From Thermoactinomyces intermedius (GTDB lineage: Bacteria > Bacillota > Bacilli > Thermoactinomycetales > Thermoactinomycetaceae): a stretch of 64,000 bases of DNA. Numbering within the stretch: the first letter of the stretch is position 1; each line of letters begins with the position of its first letter. Of the stretch, positions 16,574 to 24,979 are shown piece after piece. The notes under the pieces are model-generated. The model worked only from the letters and a program-made list of their open reading frames with translations, made no database searches and was not told the origin of the DNA. The position numbers and the translations under genes are program-made. The stretch lies in the NCBI RefSeq assembly GCF_016055025.1, contig NZ_JAECVW010000010.1; one strand, given 5' to 3'.

Positions 16574-16621
16574 TTGTTCTCTCGTCACCAGGTTGTTATA
16601 ACTGAGTTGTAAGCGGTCACG
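16574..16621 (+). promoter_or_regulatory. promoter and cre-like site of malA
   Basis: TTGTTC (16574-16579), 17 bases, then TATAAC (16597-16602) form a second promoter inside the mal operon. TTGTAAGCGGTCACG (16607-16621) matches the cre consensus at all but the last position. The layout repeats the one before malP. Confidence 0.65.
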
Positions 16622-16643
16622 AAAATAAGGAGGAATCAGCAAA

Positions 16644-17990
16644 ATGAAAAAATTCTCCATTGTCATCGCCGGAGGAGGCAGCACCTTTACACCGGGAATT
16701 GTCCTGATGCTTCTTGAAAATTTGAATCAATTTCCGATCCGGAAATTAAAACTTTACGATAATGACGCTGCCCGCCAGTCGACGATTGCCGAAGCCTGCA
16801 AAATCATCCTGAATGAAAAAGCGCCGGAAATCGAGTTTTTGGCCACCACCGATCCGGAAGAAGCATTCACCGACGTCGACTTCGTCATGGCACACATTCG
16901 GGTCGGGAAATATGCCATGCGGGAACTGGACGAAAAAATCCCGTTGAAACACGGCGTGTTTGGTCAAGAAACATGCGGACCCGGAGGAATCGCCTACGGC
17001 ATGCGCTCCATCGGGGGAGTCTTGGAATTGATCGACTACATGGAAAAATACTCTCCCGACGCATGGATGTTAAACTACTCCAATCCGGCCGCCATTGTCG
17101 CCGAGGCCACCCGGCGCCTGAGACCCGATTCCAAAGTGCTCAACATCTGCGACATGCCCATCGGCATTGAAAACCGCATGGCTCAAATTCTGGGACTCAA
17201 AAGCCGCAAGGAAATGAAGGTCCGTTATTACGGATTGAATCATTTCGGCTGGTGGACGGATATCCGTGACCAAAACGGGAATGATTTGATGCCCAAATTG
17301 AAAGAGCATGTCCGGAAACACGGCTACACTGTTCCCAAAGATGATGCCGATGCAAGCTGGAGCGACACCTTTTTAAAAGCCCGCGATGTCTATGCACTGG
17401 ATCCTGACACCCTGCCGAATACGTATTTGAAATATTATTTTTACCCGGATTATGTGTATGAACATTCCAACCCGGAATACACGCGCGCTAATGAAGTCAT
17501 GGACGGCCGTGAAAAATTCGTGTTCGGTGAATGTCAAAAAATCATTGAAAACCAATCGACCGAAGGTACCAAACTGCATGTTGACGAACACGCATCCTAT
17601 ATTGTGGACCTGGCACGCGCCATCGCATACAACACACAAGAGAGGATGTTGTTGATTGTCGAAAACCAAGGAGCCATCTCCAATTTCGACCCGACCGCCA
17701 TGGTGGAAATTCCCTGTATCGTGGGAAGCAACGGGCCCGAACGCATCGCCATCGGAGAAATCCCGCAATTCCAAAAAGGACTGATGGAACAGCAAGTTTC
17801 CGTGGAAAAACTCGTGGTCGAAGCCTGGATCACCCGCTCTTATCAAAAATTGTGGCAAGCCCTCACCTTGTCCAAAACCGTTCCCAGCGCCAAGGTGGCC
17901 AAAGCCATCCTGGATGACTTGATCGAGGCCAACAAAGATTATTGGCCAAAACTGCACAAAGAGGATGTCGTCGTACGTGAAGATTTATAA
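16644..17990 (+). CDS. malA: 6-phospho-alpha-glucosidase, GH4 family
   Basis: The 448-residue GH4 enzyme hydrolyses maltose 6'-phosphate and related phospho-disaccharides using NAD+ and a divalent metal. The N-terminal Rossmann loop reads IVIAGGGSTFTPG. The metal ligands are Cys169 in NICDMPIG and His200 in GLNHFGWW, which match the GlvA-type subgroup (CDMP). Length is typical (GlvA 441). AAGGAGG precedes the ATG. It acts on the product of MalP. Confidence 0.96.
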   Translation: MKKFSIVIAGGGSTFTPGIVLMLLENLNQFPIRKLKLYDNDAARQSTIAEACKIILNEKAPEIEFLATTDPEEAFTDVDFVMAHIRVGKYAMRELDEKIPLKHGVFGQETCGPGGIAYGMRSIGGVLELIDYMEKYSPDAWMLNYSNPAAIVAEATRRLRPDSKVLNICDMPIGIENRMAQILGLKSRKEMKVRYYGLNHFGWWTDIRDQNGNDLMPKLKEHVRKHGYTVPKDDADASWSDTFLKARDVYALDPDTLPNTYLKYYFYPDYVYEHSNPEYTRANEVMDGREKFVFGECQKIIENQSTEGTKLHVDEHASYIVDLARAIAYNTQERMLLIVENQGAISNFDPTAMVEIPCIVGSNGPERIAIGEIPQFQKGLMEQQVSVEKLVVEAWITRSYQKLWQALTLSKTVPSAKVAKAILDDLIEANKDYWPKLHKEDVVVREDL

Positions 17991-18018
17991 ATAAAAGATC
18001 CATACACCTTACGGACGG

Positions 18019-18056
18019 AAAGTGCAAAGAGCTTGTGCCTCTTTGCACTTTTTGTT
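18019..18056 (+). terminator. intrinsic terminator between malA and glvR
   Basis: AAAGTGCAAAGAG (18019-18031) pairs perfectly with CTCTTTGCACTTT (18039-18051), followed by TTGTTTT. It would lower read-through into the regulator gene. Confidence 0.85.
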
Positions 18057-18101
18057 TTAATTTTTATAAAGGAATTCTCTTTGTGCAGGGAGGAGAATCA
18101 T

Positions 18102-18869
18102 TTGACATTAGAAGAACTTATCAATGAACATTACAACAAGCTCAATGAAACCGATTTACACATTTTGAGATACATCATGAATCACAAAGACACGTGTTAT
18201 CAGTTGGGGATTAATCATCTGGCCGACCGGTGCAATGTTTCCCGATCTTCCATCTTGCGTCTGGCGCAAAAGCTCGGGTTCACCGGTTACAGTGAATTTC
18301 GCATTTTTTTGAAATGGCAGCACCAGGAAAAACCGGTAAAAGATAAGAGCAGCATCGAAATCTTGGAAGAAGATTTCCGTGAGACCATGAAATATATACA
18401 GACCAAGGATTTTTCGGACATTTGCAGATTAATCGATGAAGCACAGAAATTGTTCGTTTTTGGCACGGGAAATGCCCAGCGGAATTGTGCATTGGAATTG
18501 CATCGGATGTTTCTGCCTCTTCAAAAGTATATGAATGTGATTCCCTCTCACTCTGAATTTGAAATCGTTGTCAAGGATATGACAAAAAACGACTTGGTCT
18601 TTATTTTTTCTTTATCCGGAGACACCCCGTCCATCTTTCCCGCCGTACAAACTTTGGTGGCCAAAGGCGTTCCTTTTGTTTCCGTCACGAATCTGGTCAA
18701 CAACCGTCTGGCCAAAATGACTCCGTATCATTTGTATGCCAGAAGCTCGACCGTTTCCATCCATAACGGGATTCACCTGGATACCTTTGCTTCCTTCTTC
18801 ATGATCGTGGAAGCGATATTCAGCCATTATGTGGATTTCATCAATCAGAAAAAAGAAAAAACCAACTGA
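18102..18869 (+). CDS. glvR: RpiR-family transcriptional regulator of the mal operon (GlvR-like)
   Basis: The 255-residue protein has an N-terminal RpiR HTH (residues about 1-75, with VSRSSILRLAQKLGFTGYSEFR) and a C-terminal SIS sugar-phosphate-binding domain (FVFGTGNAQRN, FSLSGDTPSI). It starts at TTG 18102 after GGGAGGAG, giving the length of B. subtilis GlvR (254), the maltose-responsive activator of malA-glvR-malP. The order here is malP-malA-glvR. An upstream ATG at 18033 falls inside the terminator and is rejected. Confidence 0.88.
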   Translation: MTLEELINEHYNKLNETDLHILRYIMNHKDTCYQLGINHLADRCNVSRSSILRLAQKLGFTGYSEFRIFLKWQHQEKPVKDKSSIEILEEDFRETMKYIQTKDFSDICRLIDEAQKLFVFGTGNAQRNCALELHRMFLPLQKYMNVIPSHSEFEIVVKDMTKNDLVFIFSLSGDTPSIFPAVQTLVAKGVPFVSVTNLVNNRLAKMTPYHLYARSSTVSIHNGIHLDTFASFFMIVEAIFSHYVDFINQKKEKTN

Positions 18870-18901
18870 AAAAGGCATTCCACTTCATGGTGGAACGCCT
18901 T
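18869..18901 (-). terminator. terminator shared by glvR and the spo0M operon
   Basis: A stem of 11 pairs (18872-18876 with 18897-18901, and 18878-18883 with 18890-18895, one mismatch) is followed on the minus strand by TTTTTC, ending the spo0M operon. It can also stop glvR on the plus strand, less well. Confidence 0.7.
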
Positions 18902-18928
18902 ATCCACAGGGATCCGGGGATTTGCCCG

Positions 18929-19681
18929 TTAAATATACTGCTCCACGATTTCGGTGAATCTTTTCTCAAACGGGTTCTTTTTAGCTTCCAGCTCTTTTCT
19001 TGTCACCGTAAATCTCATCAGCCGTTCATCCAAATTCAGCGCTTCTTCCATCGAACTCATCAAGTCAATGGCTTTGCGGTCCAAAGTCATGATGACATCC
19101 AACGAATCATGATCGGGATAAAAAACCATGCTGATATCATCAAAATACTCTTCATACTTGCCCGTCGGCGTCATGCGGTATTCCTGCACAAAAGGATGGC
19201 GGGAATAAAATTTATCAAACGCATAATCGACACTGGTCAACCGAAATCCGACATTTTCCACCGCATGCAGCACTTTGTCCACCAACGGATGGGGGAGAAC
19301 TTCGATGCCGTCGGTATCTTTCGGATCGATCGCCATTTTGATGTCCAGTCCGGTTTTTAAATAGATGGGGCACCCCCCGGTTGAAATCGGGGCATCCAAC
19401 GGCATTTCAATTTCAAACGGAATCACTTTGCTCTCCCTTTCCCCGATTTCAAATGTGTCCGTGATCCGAAACTGGCTGATAACATGCTTTTGATCTTTTC
19501 CTTCATGATGATACCGGACAATCAAGTATAAATAGATTTCATCAATTCGCTGTTCCGTTTGCCCGCCTTGAATAAATATTTCCCCTTTAATTATCTCTCC
19601 TTGGCGGTACGTTGATTTTTCAAGCCGGGTATCCACCTTGGCGGCTCCGACACCCAAGCCGGCTAACACTTTGTTAAACAT
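18929..19681 (-). CDS. spo0M: sporulation-control protein Spo0M
   Basis: The 250-residue protein has the Spo0M arrestin-like fold signature: two beta-sandwich halves with YRQGEIIKGEIFIQGG, ISQFRITDTFEI and YLKTGLDIKMAIDPKDTDGIEVLPHP. B. subtilis Spo0M (258 residues) affects sporulation and has been linked to the cytoskeleton. It is the last gene of a three-gene minus-strand operon and is preceded by TTGGAGTG. A closely related paralogue lies 43 bases upstream. Confidence 0.93.
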   Translation of the reverse strand: MFNKVLAGLGVGAAKVDTRLEKSTYRQGEIIKGEIFIQGGQTEQRIDEIYLYLIVRYHHEGKDQKHVISQFRITDTFEIGERESKVIPFEIEMPLDAPISTGGCPIYLKTGLDIKMAIDPKDTDGIEVLPHPLVDKVLHAVENVGFRLTSVDYAFDKFYSRHPFVQEYRMTPTGKYEEYFDDISMVFYPDHDSLDVIMTLDRKAIDLMSSMEEALNLDERLMRFTVTRKELEAKKNPFEKRFTEIVEQYI

Positions 19682-19724
19682 GCTTTCTCACTCCAATCCC
19701 AAATAAGCATCCGTCCTTTTTCCC

Positions 19725-20468
19725 TTAATGCATTTTGCGGTTTAACATTTCATCAATTTTTTCAAGCGGATCTTGCATCACCCGCTCGTTATTGATCATG
19801 AGGGTTCCTTTCGGATCATGGTATTCCCAGGAAAATTGACTGTTTAAGACCCGGTCGGAACGGATCAGCTCGATATCCATCCGGATCGACATATCCGTCA
19901 CTTGGAAGAATACGTTCAATTCATCCACATATCCGTGATAACGGCCGGTCGGGCGGAACTGAAACATCTGGAAAAAAGGATAAGGTTTCTGTTGTGGATC
20001 ATATTCGTTATGTATCCGATACAAAATGAAATCAGCATCTTCAATTTTTTTCAAGATTTTTTGCACCAAATTTGCGGGCAAAACTTCGATTTTATCCAGA
20101 TCGGTGGGATCCAGGCTCATTTTTATGTCCAATCCCGTCTTCAGATAAACAGGAAAGCTTCCCGTCGACATGGGCGTTTCCATGGGAAGTTTAATTTGAA
20201 ACGGAATCTTTTTGATCTCGTCTTTTTGAATGATCATGGAATGGGACAAAGGATATTGTTGCATGAGATGGGAAGCTTTCCTCCCGTTTTTGGACACCGT
20301 CACCAGCAGGTTCATGTAAATGCCATCGATTTGCTGTTCGGCTTGTCCCCCCCGAATTTTGATTTCTCCCTTGATGACATCCCCCGGCCGGAATGGTTCG
20401 TCCTCGATCTGCGCATCCACGGTGGTTCCGCCAATACCCAAACAGGCCAATGATTTATAAAGAACCAT
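19725..20468 (-). CDS. Spo0M paralogue
   Basis: The 247-residue protein repeats the Spo0M layout: FRPGDVIKGEIKIRGG, IPFQIKLPMETPMSTGSFPVYLKTGLDIKMSLDPTDLDKIEVLPA. The C-terminal half diverges from its neighbour (RPTGRYHGYVDELNVFF replaces the YDD-type segment). Start 20468 is favoured by AAAGGA 8 bases upstream; a start at 20492 has no site. Tandem spo0M copies suggest a heteromer or specialised roles. Confidence 0.88.
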   Translation of the reverse strand: MVLYKSLACLGIGGTTVDAQIEDEPFRPGDVIKGEIKIRGGQAEQQIDGIYMNLLVTVSKNGRKASHLMQQYPLSHSMIIQKDEIKKIPFQIKLPMETPMSTGSFPVYLKTGLDIKMSLDPTDLDKIEVLPANLVQKILKKIEDADFILYRIHNEYDPQQKPYPFFQMFQFRPTGRYHGYVDELNVFFQVTDMSIRMDIELIRSDRVLNSQFSWEYHDPKGTLMINNERVMQDPLEKIDEMLNRKMH

Positions 20469-20548
20469 ATTTTCAATCCTTTCCAGCTTCAAAATAAAAA
20501 CCGTTTAAGAAGGAGAGAACAGGAAACCCGCTCTCTCTCTTGTCCATC

Positions 20549-22234
20549 TTATTTGGGATACATTTGGTTCATATACTCCTCGAACTGTTTCACCAATTCA
20601 TCGTGATCTTTGTTCTCCTTGGCCAGTTTCTCCTTCCGCAAGCGTTCGCGGTCGTCTTGCTGCGATTGGGTGTTTTCTTTCGGTTGCCCGCTTTCATTTT
20701 TCGCTTTGTTTTCTTTTTCCAAATCCAACAAGCTGGCACGCGGTTTGGTGTCAGGGGTGATCAAGTAGTGCCTGGATGTTTGCTCCAACTCTTCGCGATG
20801 CCGTTCCAAGCGTTTTTTGGTCTGGCTTTCCAAAAGATCCCGTTGTTGCTGCAACAACTCCTCTTGGCGTCTTTTAAATTCTTCCTCTTGTTTTTGTAGC
20901 AATGACTTCGCCATTTCTTCAAATTCTTTTTGCAGCTTCTCCCGCAATTCTTCTTCTTTTTTCTCCAAATCTTTTTGCTTCTGTTCCCACTTGATCCGTT
21001 CTTCTTCCACTTTGGCCAATTCTTGTTGCAGCCGCTCTTCTTGTTCCAATGCGATGCGTTCCTGCTCGAGCCGCTCTTGTTTCAAGCGCTCTTCTTCCAG
21101 GCGGGCTTTTTCTTCTTCTTCTTTCCGCTTTTGTTCTTCAAGCATGCGTTCTCTTTCCGCAATCTCCCGTTCCCAGTTCTCCCGTTGTTCCGGCTCTTCA
21201 ATTTGTTGTTTAAACTCTTCTTTCTGCTTTTGCAACAGCTCTTGTTCCCGTTTTTCAAATTCCAGCCGCTGCCGCTCCAGCAACTCTTGCTGGCGCTTTT
21301 CCAATTCTTTGCGCTGTTTTTCCAAGGCTTCTTTTTGTCTTTTTTCAAATTCGGCTTTCAAACTTGCGATATAATCTTCTTCCGGTAACTTCTGTTTTGT
21401 TTCAGTCGCTTCGGAGGTGACTTTTGCCGCCTCCGCCTTTTTGGGTTCTGCCGGTTCCCGGGTTTCAGACGCGGAAGAAACCGGGGTTGCGGAGGGCTGA
21501 CGTTTCGCGGGAGATTTTCCGGATTTGGGGTCCTTCTTTTTCTCCCCGCCGCTGCCAAACAAACGGTCCAACAGACCCACTTTTTCATATTGCTTGATAT
21601 GGGACAAGACCGAATCAGGCGAGTCGTTTTGCAAGCTCCGTTGAATCAACCGCATCATCTTTTTCGATGCCTTGAAATCATTCGGCAATTTTTGAATCGG
21701 CTTATCCACGGGCTCGCCGGATAAAAGGGAATAAAAAAAGGTTCCCCAATCAAATATGTTTTTTTGTGCCGTGATGGTTTCCGTACCGCAAAATAACACC
21801 TTCAGCTCCTCATCATCTTCTGTCACCCCGATATTTCCGGGATCCAAAAGCAAATACATCCGCATCGGATGCGCTCTCAAATCTTTTTCCAACAGAAGCA
21901 GCTGTTTTCCCCATTCAACCAGTTTCGCCTCTTCCACTTCTTGATTGGCAAAAACCTCCCGCAAAGGAAGGATGGGGACATAAGGGCGGACAAATACGAT
22001 TGAACGGTCTTCGGCATACACATCTTCATAAGGAATCACCAACGGATGTTCAAAGGAGCGGTAGTGCGCAATCGCACGGGAGATCGGCGCTTGTTTTTCC
22101 AAACGGGATGACTGCAGGTAGTAGCGTTGCGAACCTTTCCGGGCAACTGCCAGTTCACCGTCAAAAAACCGGACGACATATTCGATTTGGTATAAATCTC
22201 TATAACGCTCACCGACTTGAAATCTGAATGACAA
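20549..22234 (-). CDS. pseudokinase fused to a long coiled coil, unknown function
   Basis: The product has 561 residues. Residues 1-220 look like a protein-kinase fold that has lost catalysis. The HRDLKPxN loop is replaced by YLLLDPGNIGV (127-137), DFG by LFCG (147-150), and no VAIK lysine is evident, yet the helix-F segment DWGTFFYSLLSGE (162-174) is kept. Residues 228-288 are a low-complexity K/P/S/T/E linker. Residues about 290-505 are an almost uninterrupted E/K/Q/R/L coiled coil with heptads. A charged tail follows. No membrane segment is seen, so it is probably cytosolic. It heads an operon with two Spo0M paralogues (80-base gap), suggesting a scaffold with arrestin-like partners. Confidence 0.75.
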   Translation of the reverse strand: MSFRFQVGERYRDLYQIEYVVRFFDGELAVARKGSQRYYLQSSRLEKQAPISRAIAHYRSFEHPLVIPYEDVYAEDRSIVFVRPYVPILPLREVFANQEVEEAKLVEWGKQLLLLEKDLRAHPMRMYLLLDPGNIGVTEDDEELKVLFCGTETITAQKNIFDWGTFFYSLLSGEPVDKPIQKLPNDFKASKKMMRLIQRSLQNDSPDSVLSHIKQYEKVGLLDRLFGSGGEKKKDPKSGKSPAKRQPSATPVSSASETREPAEPKKAEAAKVTSEATETKQKLPEEDYIASLKAEFEKRQKEALEKQRKELEKRQQELLERQRLEFEKREQELLQKQKEEFKQQIEEPEQRENWEREIAERERMLEEQKRKEEEEKARLEEERLKQERLEQERIALEQEERLQQELAKVEEERIKWEQKQKDLEKKEEELREKLQKEFEEMAKSLLQKQEEEFKRRQEELLQQQRDLLESQTKKRLERHREELEQTSRHYLITPDTKPRASLLDLEKENKAKNESGQPKENTQSQQDDRERLRKEKLAKENKDHDELVKQFEEYMNQMYPK

Positions 22235-22486
22235 GATACTTCGCCTCCATCTTCCGTTCCCAAAATATATATAAACTCCGAAAAATCGGCATATATACCC
22301 AATTTCAGCATATCACAGGATGATTCACAGAGACAATCCTCCCTAGGCATTTTCTGTGCATCACGTTACAATTGAAAAAGGGACTTGTTTCGTCAGTAGA
22401 AAAATATGATGCATGGTTCCTGCACATGACGTTGTTTTCTCAAATCGTCATGAAATGTCACAATGGAGACGAAATGGGGGATATTC

Positions 22487-23779
22487 TTGAATATACAGCA
22501 ATCGGAAAAACTTTATCAGGAAGCATTGGATGTCATTGTCGGCGGTGTCAACAGCCCATCACGGTCTTTTCGTGCAGTGGGAAACGGCACGCCCATCTTT
22601 ATGAAAAAAGCACAAGGTGCTTATTTCTGGGATGAAGATGGAAACCGGTATATCGATTATCTCGCGGCCTTCGGCCCGATTATTTTGGGGCATGCCCATC
22701 CGGTGGTGACGGCGGCGATTGTTGAACAGGCCACCAACGGGGTGTTATACGGAACACCGACGGAAAAAGAAGTGCGTTTTGCACAAATGTTGCGGGAAGC
22801 CATCCCGTCCATGGAACAAATCCGCTTCGTCAACAGCGGAACCGAAGCGGTTATGACAACCATCCGTTTGGCCCGCGCTTACACCAACCGCACCAAAATC
22901 CTGAAATTTGCAGGCTGTTACCACGGTCACTCTGACCTGGTTCTGGTGGCTGCCGGCTCAGGTCCTTCCACCCTCGGCACTCCCGACAGCGCCGGTGTGC
23001 CCGTCAGCATCGCCAATGAAGTGATCACCATCCCTTACAACAACATCGAAATCCTGGAAGAGACCATGGAAAAATGGGGAGACGAAATTGCCGCCATTTT
23101 GGTCGAGCCGTTGGTCGGAAACTTCGGGATCGTCCCGCCCAAACCGAATTTCCTGGAAACCATCAACCAATTGGCCCATCAAGCAGGCGCCTTGGTCATT
23201 TACGATGAAGTGATCACCGCGTTCCGCTTTCATTACGGCGGAATCCAGGATTACTATCATGTGGAGCCGGATCTGACCGCCTTGGGCAAAATCATTGGCG
23301 GCGGACTTCCCATCGGGGCTTATGGTGGAAAAAGAGAAATCATGGAAAAAGTCTCCCCGATGGGGCCGATGTACCAAGCGGGAACGATGGCCGGAAATCC
23401 GCTGTCGATCTCCGCAGGCATGGCATGCATTGCAACCTTGAAGCAACCCAACACCTACGAACGGCTTGAAAAAATGGGCAAAACCTTAAACAATGAGATT
23501 TCCCGTTTGGCTGACAAATATGGCTTGAGCATCACAATCAATCAGGTGGGTGGAGCATTGACCGTCTACTTCACCGACCAGGAAGTGACCGACTACGAAG
23601 GAGCCCAAGCGGCCGACAGCGAACAATTCGGACAGTTTTTCCGGCTGATGCTGGAAGAAGGGGTTTACCTGGCGCCATCCAAATACGAAGCCTGGTTTTT
23701 GACAACCCAGCATTCGGAAGAAGACATCCAATTCACTTTGCGTGCCGTCGAACGGGCTTTCAAAAAAATGAAACCGTAA
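22487..23779 (+). CDS. hemL: glutamate-1-semialdehyde 2,1-aminomutase (HemL/GsaB)
   Basis: The 430-residue PLP enzyme makes 5-aminolevulinate from glutamate 1-semialdehyde. It shows VGGVNSPSRSF, RFVNSGTEAVMTTIRLARA, CYHGHSDLVLVAAGSGPSTLGTPDSAGVP and the PLP lysine K268 in LGKIIGGGLPIGAYGG. The closest remembered match is B. subtilis GsaB (429 residues), not the hemAXCDBL copy. TTG 22487 gives the family N-terminus (MNIQQSEKLY) and follows GGGGG; ATG 22463 has no site. It is co-transcribed with a globin 19 bases downstream. Confidence 0.94.
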   Translation: MNIQQSEKLYQEALDVIVGGVNSPSRSFRAVGNGTPIFMKKAQGAYFWDEDGNRYIDYLAAFGPIILGHAHPVVTAAIVEQATNGVLYGTPTEKEVRFAQMLREAIPSMEQIRFVNSGTEAVMTTIRLARAYTNRTKILKFAGCYHGHSDLVLVAAGSGPSTLGTPDSAGVPVSIANEVITIPYNNIEILEETMEKWGDEIAAILVEPLVGNFGIVPPKPNFLETINQLAHQAGALVIYDEVITAFRFHYGGIQDYYHVEPDLTALGKIIGGGLPIGAYGGKREIMEKVSPMGPMYQAGTMAGNPLSISAGMACIATLKQPNTYERLEKMGKTLNNEISRLADKYGLSITINQVGGALTVYFTDQEVTDYEGAQAADSEQFGQFFRLMLEEGVYLAPSKYEAWFLTTQHSEEDIQFTLRAVERAFKKMKP

Positions 23780-23798
23780 TTGAGGAAAAGGTGATTTG

Positions 23799-24197
23799 AT
23801 GGACCGAAACGAACCAGTCACGATCTACGAAAAAATCGGGGGAGCAAAGAAAGTCCGGCAATTGGTCGAAGCTTTTTACCCGCGCGTCATCAAACATCCG
23901 CTTTTGAAGCCGATCTTTCCGGAAGACATCCGCCCCGTGATGGAGAAACAATACTTATTCCTCACGCAATTTTTCGGGGGACCCCCGCTTTACAGCGAAA
24001 AATACGGCCACCCCATGCTTCGGGCACGCCACATGCCTTTTCCCATCACCCCGGAAAGGGCCGAAGCCTGGCTGGAATGCATGAGCCAGGCATTGGATGA
24101 AGTGGAGATCCAAGGAAAAATCAGAGAAGTGATCTGGAGCCGTTTGGTCTTGACGGCCCACCACATGGTGAACCAACCTTCCAACCGGCAACTGTAA
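23799..24197 (+). CDS. truncated haemoglobin, group II
   Basis: This 132-residue globin has TIYEKIGGAKKVRQLVEAFYPRV at helices A-B, FPEDI, QFFGGPPLYSEKYGHPMLRARHMPF (the His of RARHMPF is the proximal F8 ligand), and WLECMSQAL with the tryptophan of helix G. It resembles B. subtilis YjbI. ATG 23799 is chosen because AAAAGGTGA is properly spaced. Pairing with hemL links haem supply and a haem protein. Confidence 0.93.
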   Translation: MDRNEPVTIYEKIGGAKKVRQLVEAFYPRVIKHPLLKPIFPEDIRPVMEKQYLFLTQFFGGPPLYSEKYGHPMLRARHMPFPITPERAEAWLECMSQALDEVEIQGKIREVIWSRLVLTAHHMVNQPSNRQL

Positions 24198-24201
24198 ACA
24201 A

Positions 24202-24235
24202 AAAAGCTCCGGAAACGGATCCGGGGCTTTTTTTA
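24202..24235 (+). terminator. bidirectional terminator after the globin
   Basis: AAAAGCTCCGG pairs with TCCGGGGCTTTT with one bulge and is followed by a T-run. The convergent Excalibur gene ends at its edge. Confidence 0.8.
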
Positions 24236-24610
24236 ATCCAACCACTGGCGCCACCATTTTTTCAATACCGACAAAATCTCCTCCCACACACCTTTTTCCG
24301 CGGGATCTTTGTCCTTATGGACGTCCGGTCGCTGAACATTATTCGGATTGATGTGTTTCGGATCAAAACCGATCAACTCTTCACAAGCCAATCCATCCCG
24401 GTCACTGTCCAAACCATCGATATTCAGATATTTGGACCCGCCTTTTTCTTCGAAATACTTCTGCGACCCGCTCCAGTTCTCAAACGAATGACAGCCCATC
24501 TCATTGGCCCAGGTTTCACCGCTTGACAACCAAAAGGAAACCAAAAGAATCCATCCGCATACCACCCATCTTCGCAACCATCTTTCCCCCTTTCCGAAAT
24601 CTCCGGTCAC
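24233..24610 (-). CDS. secreted Excalibur calcium-binding domain protein
   Basis: The 125-residue protein has an N-terminal signal peptide (hydrophobic VVCGWILLVSFWL, possible cleavage after TWA-N). An Excalibur module follows, with Cys in GCHSFENWSGSQKYFEE and the calcium loop D-x-D-x-D-G-x-x-C-E in LDSDRDGLACEEL. The family is found in extracellular Bacillales proteins, often with nucleases, but here there is no second domain. Start GTG 24610 follows GAGGTGA; an internal TTG near 24565 is an alternative. Confidence 0.8.
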   Translation of the reverse strand: MTGDFGKGERWLRRWVVCGWILLVSFWLSSGETWANEMGCHSFENWSGSQKYFEEKGGSKYLNIDGLDSDRDGLACEELIGFDPKHINPNNVQRPDVHKDKDPAEKGVWEEILSVLKKWWRQWLD

Positions 24611-24916
24611 ATCCCGTTCACCTCAACAGTCGCCTCATTCCATTTATACTCTTTAAGATAATTTTTTCCAATAACAAAGTTTGCCATCTGTCCGCAAAAA
24701 TTCATTTTGTTGACAGGCACTCAAACAAGATTTACCCCTTTTAAGCCGCTTGGTAAACATCCCGCAAAACATGAAAAAAGAAGGAATTTGATTAAAATTA
24801 TTCCGTTTCCGCCCCTTTGCCGTTCGCAAAACTCTCCCGTTTTTTCGTGTGAATTCGGTCTTTTCGTTCTGTAATTTAGATGAAAATCCCGTTTTTTTGA
24901 AGGAAACCCCGGAAAA
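24611..24916. other. intergenic region, no gene seen
   Basis: This is about 300 bases of AT-rich sequence between the divergent Excalibur and hydrolase genes. It should hold both promoters. A TTGACA occurs near 24711 on the plus strand, but no good -10 follows it. No RNA structure stood out. Confidence 0.5.
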
Positions 24917-24979
24917 ATGCAGAATTATTTTATCCCGACATATTTATCCATTGATTATGATGAAAAGGCAGGGAAACAA

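Noticed and set aside
20800..21360. Apparent DNA repeats of CTTCTTGTT-like units, suggestive of a repeat array
   Set aside because: The periodicity is that of E/K/Q-rich heptads in the coiled coil; the units vary and there are no spacers, so this is not CRISPR or a satellite.
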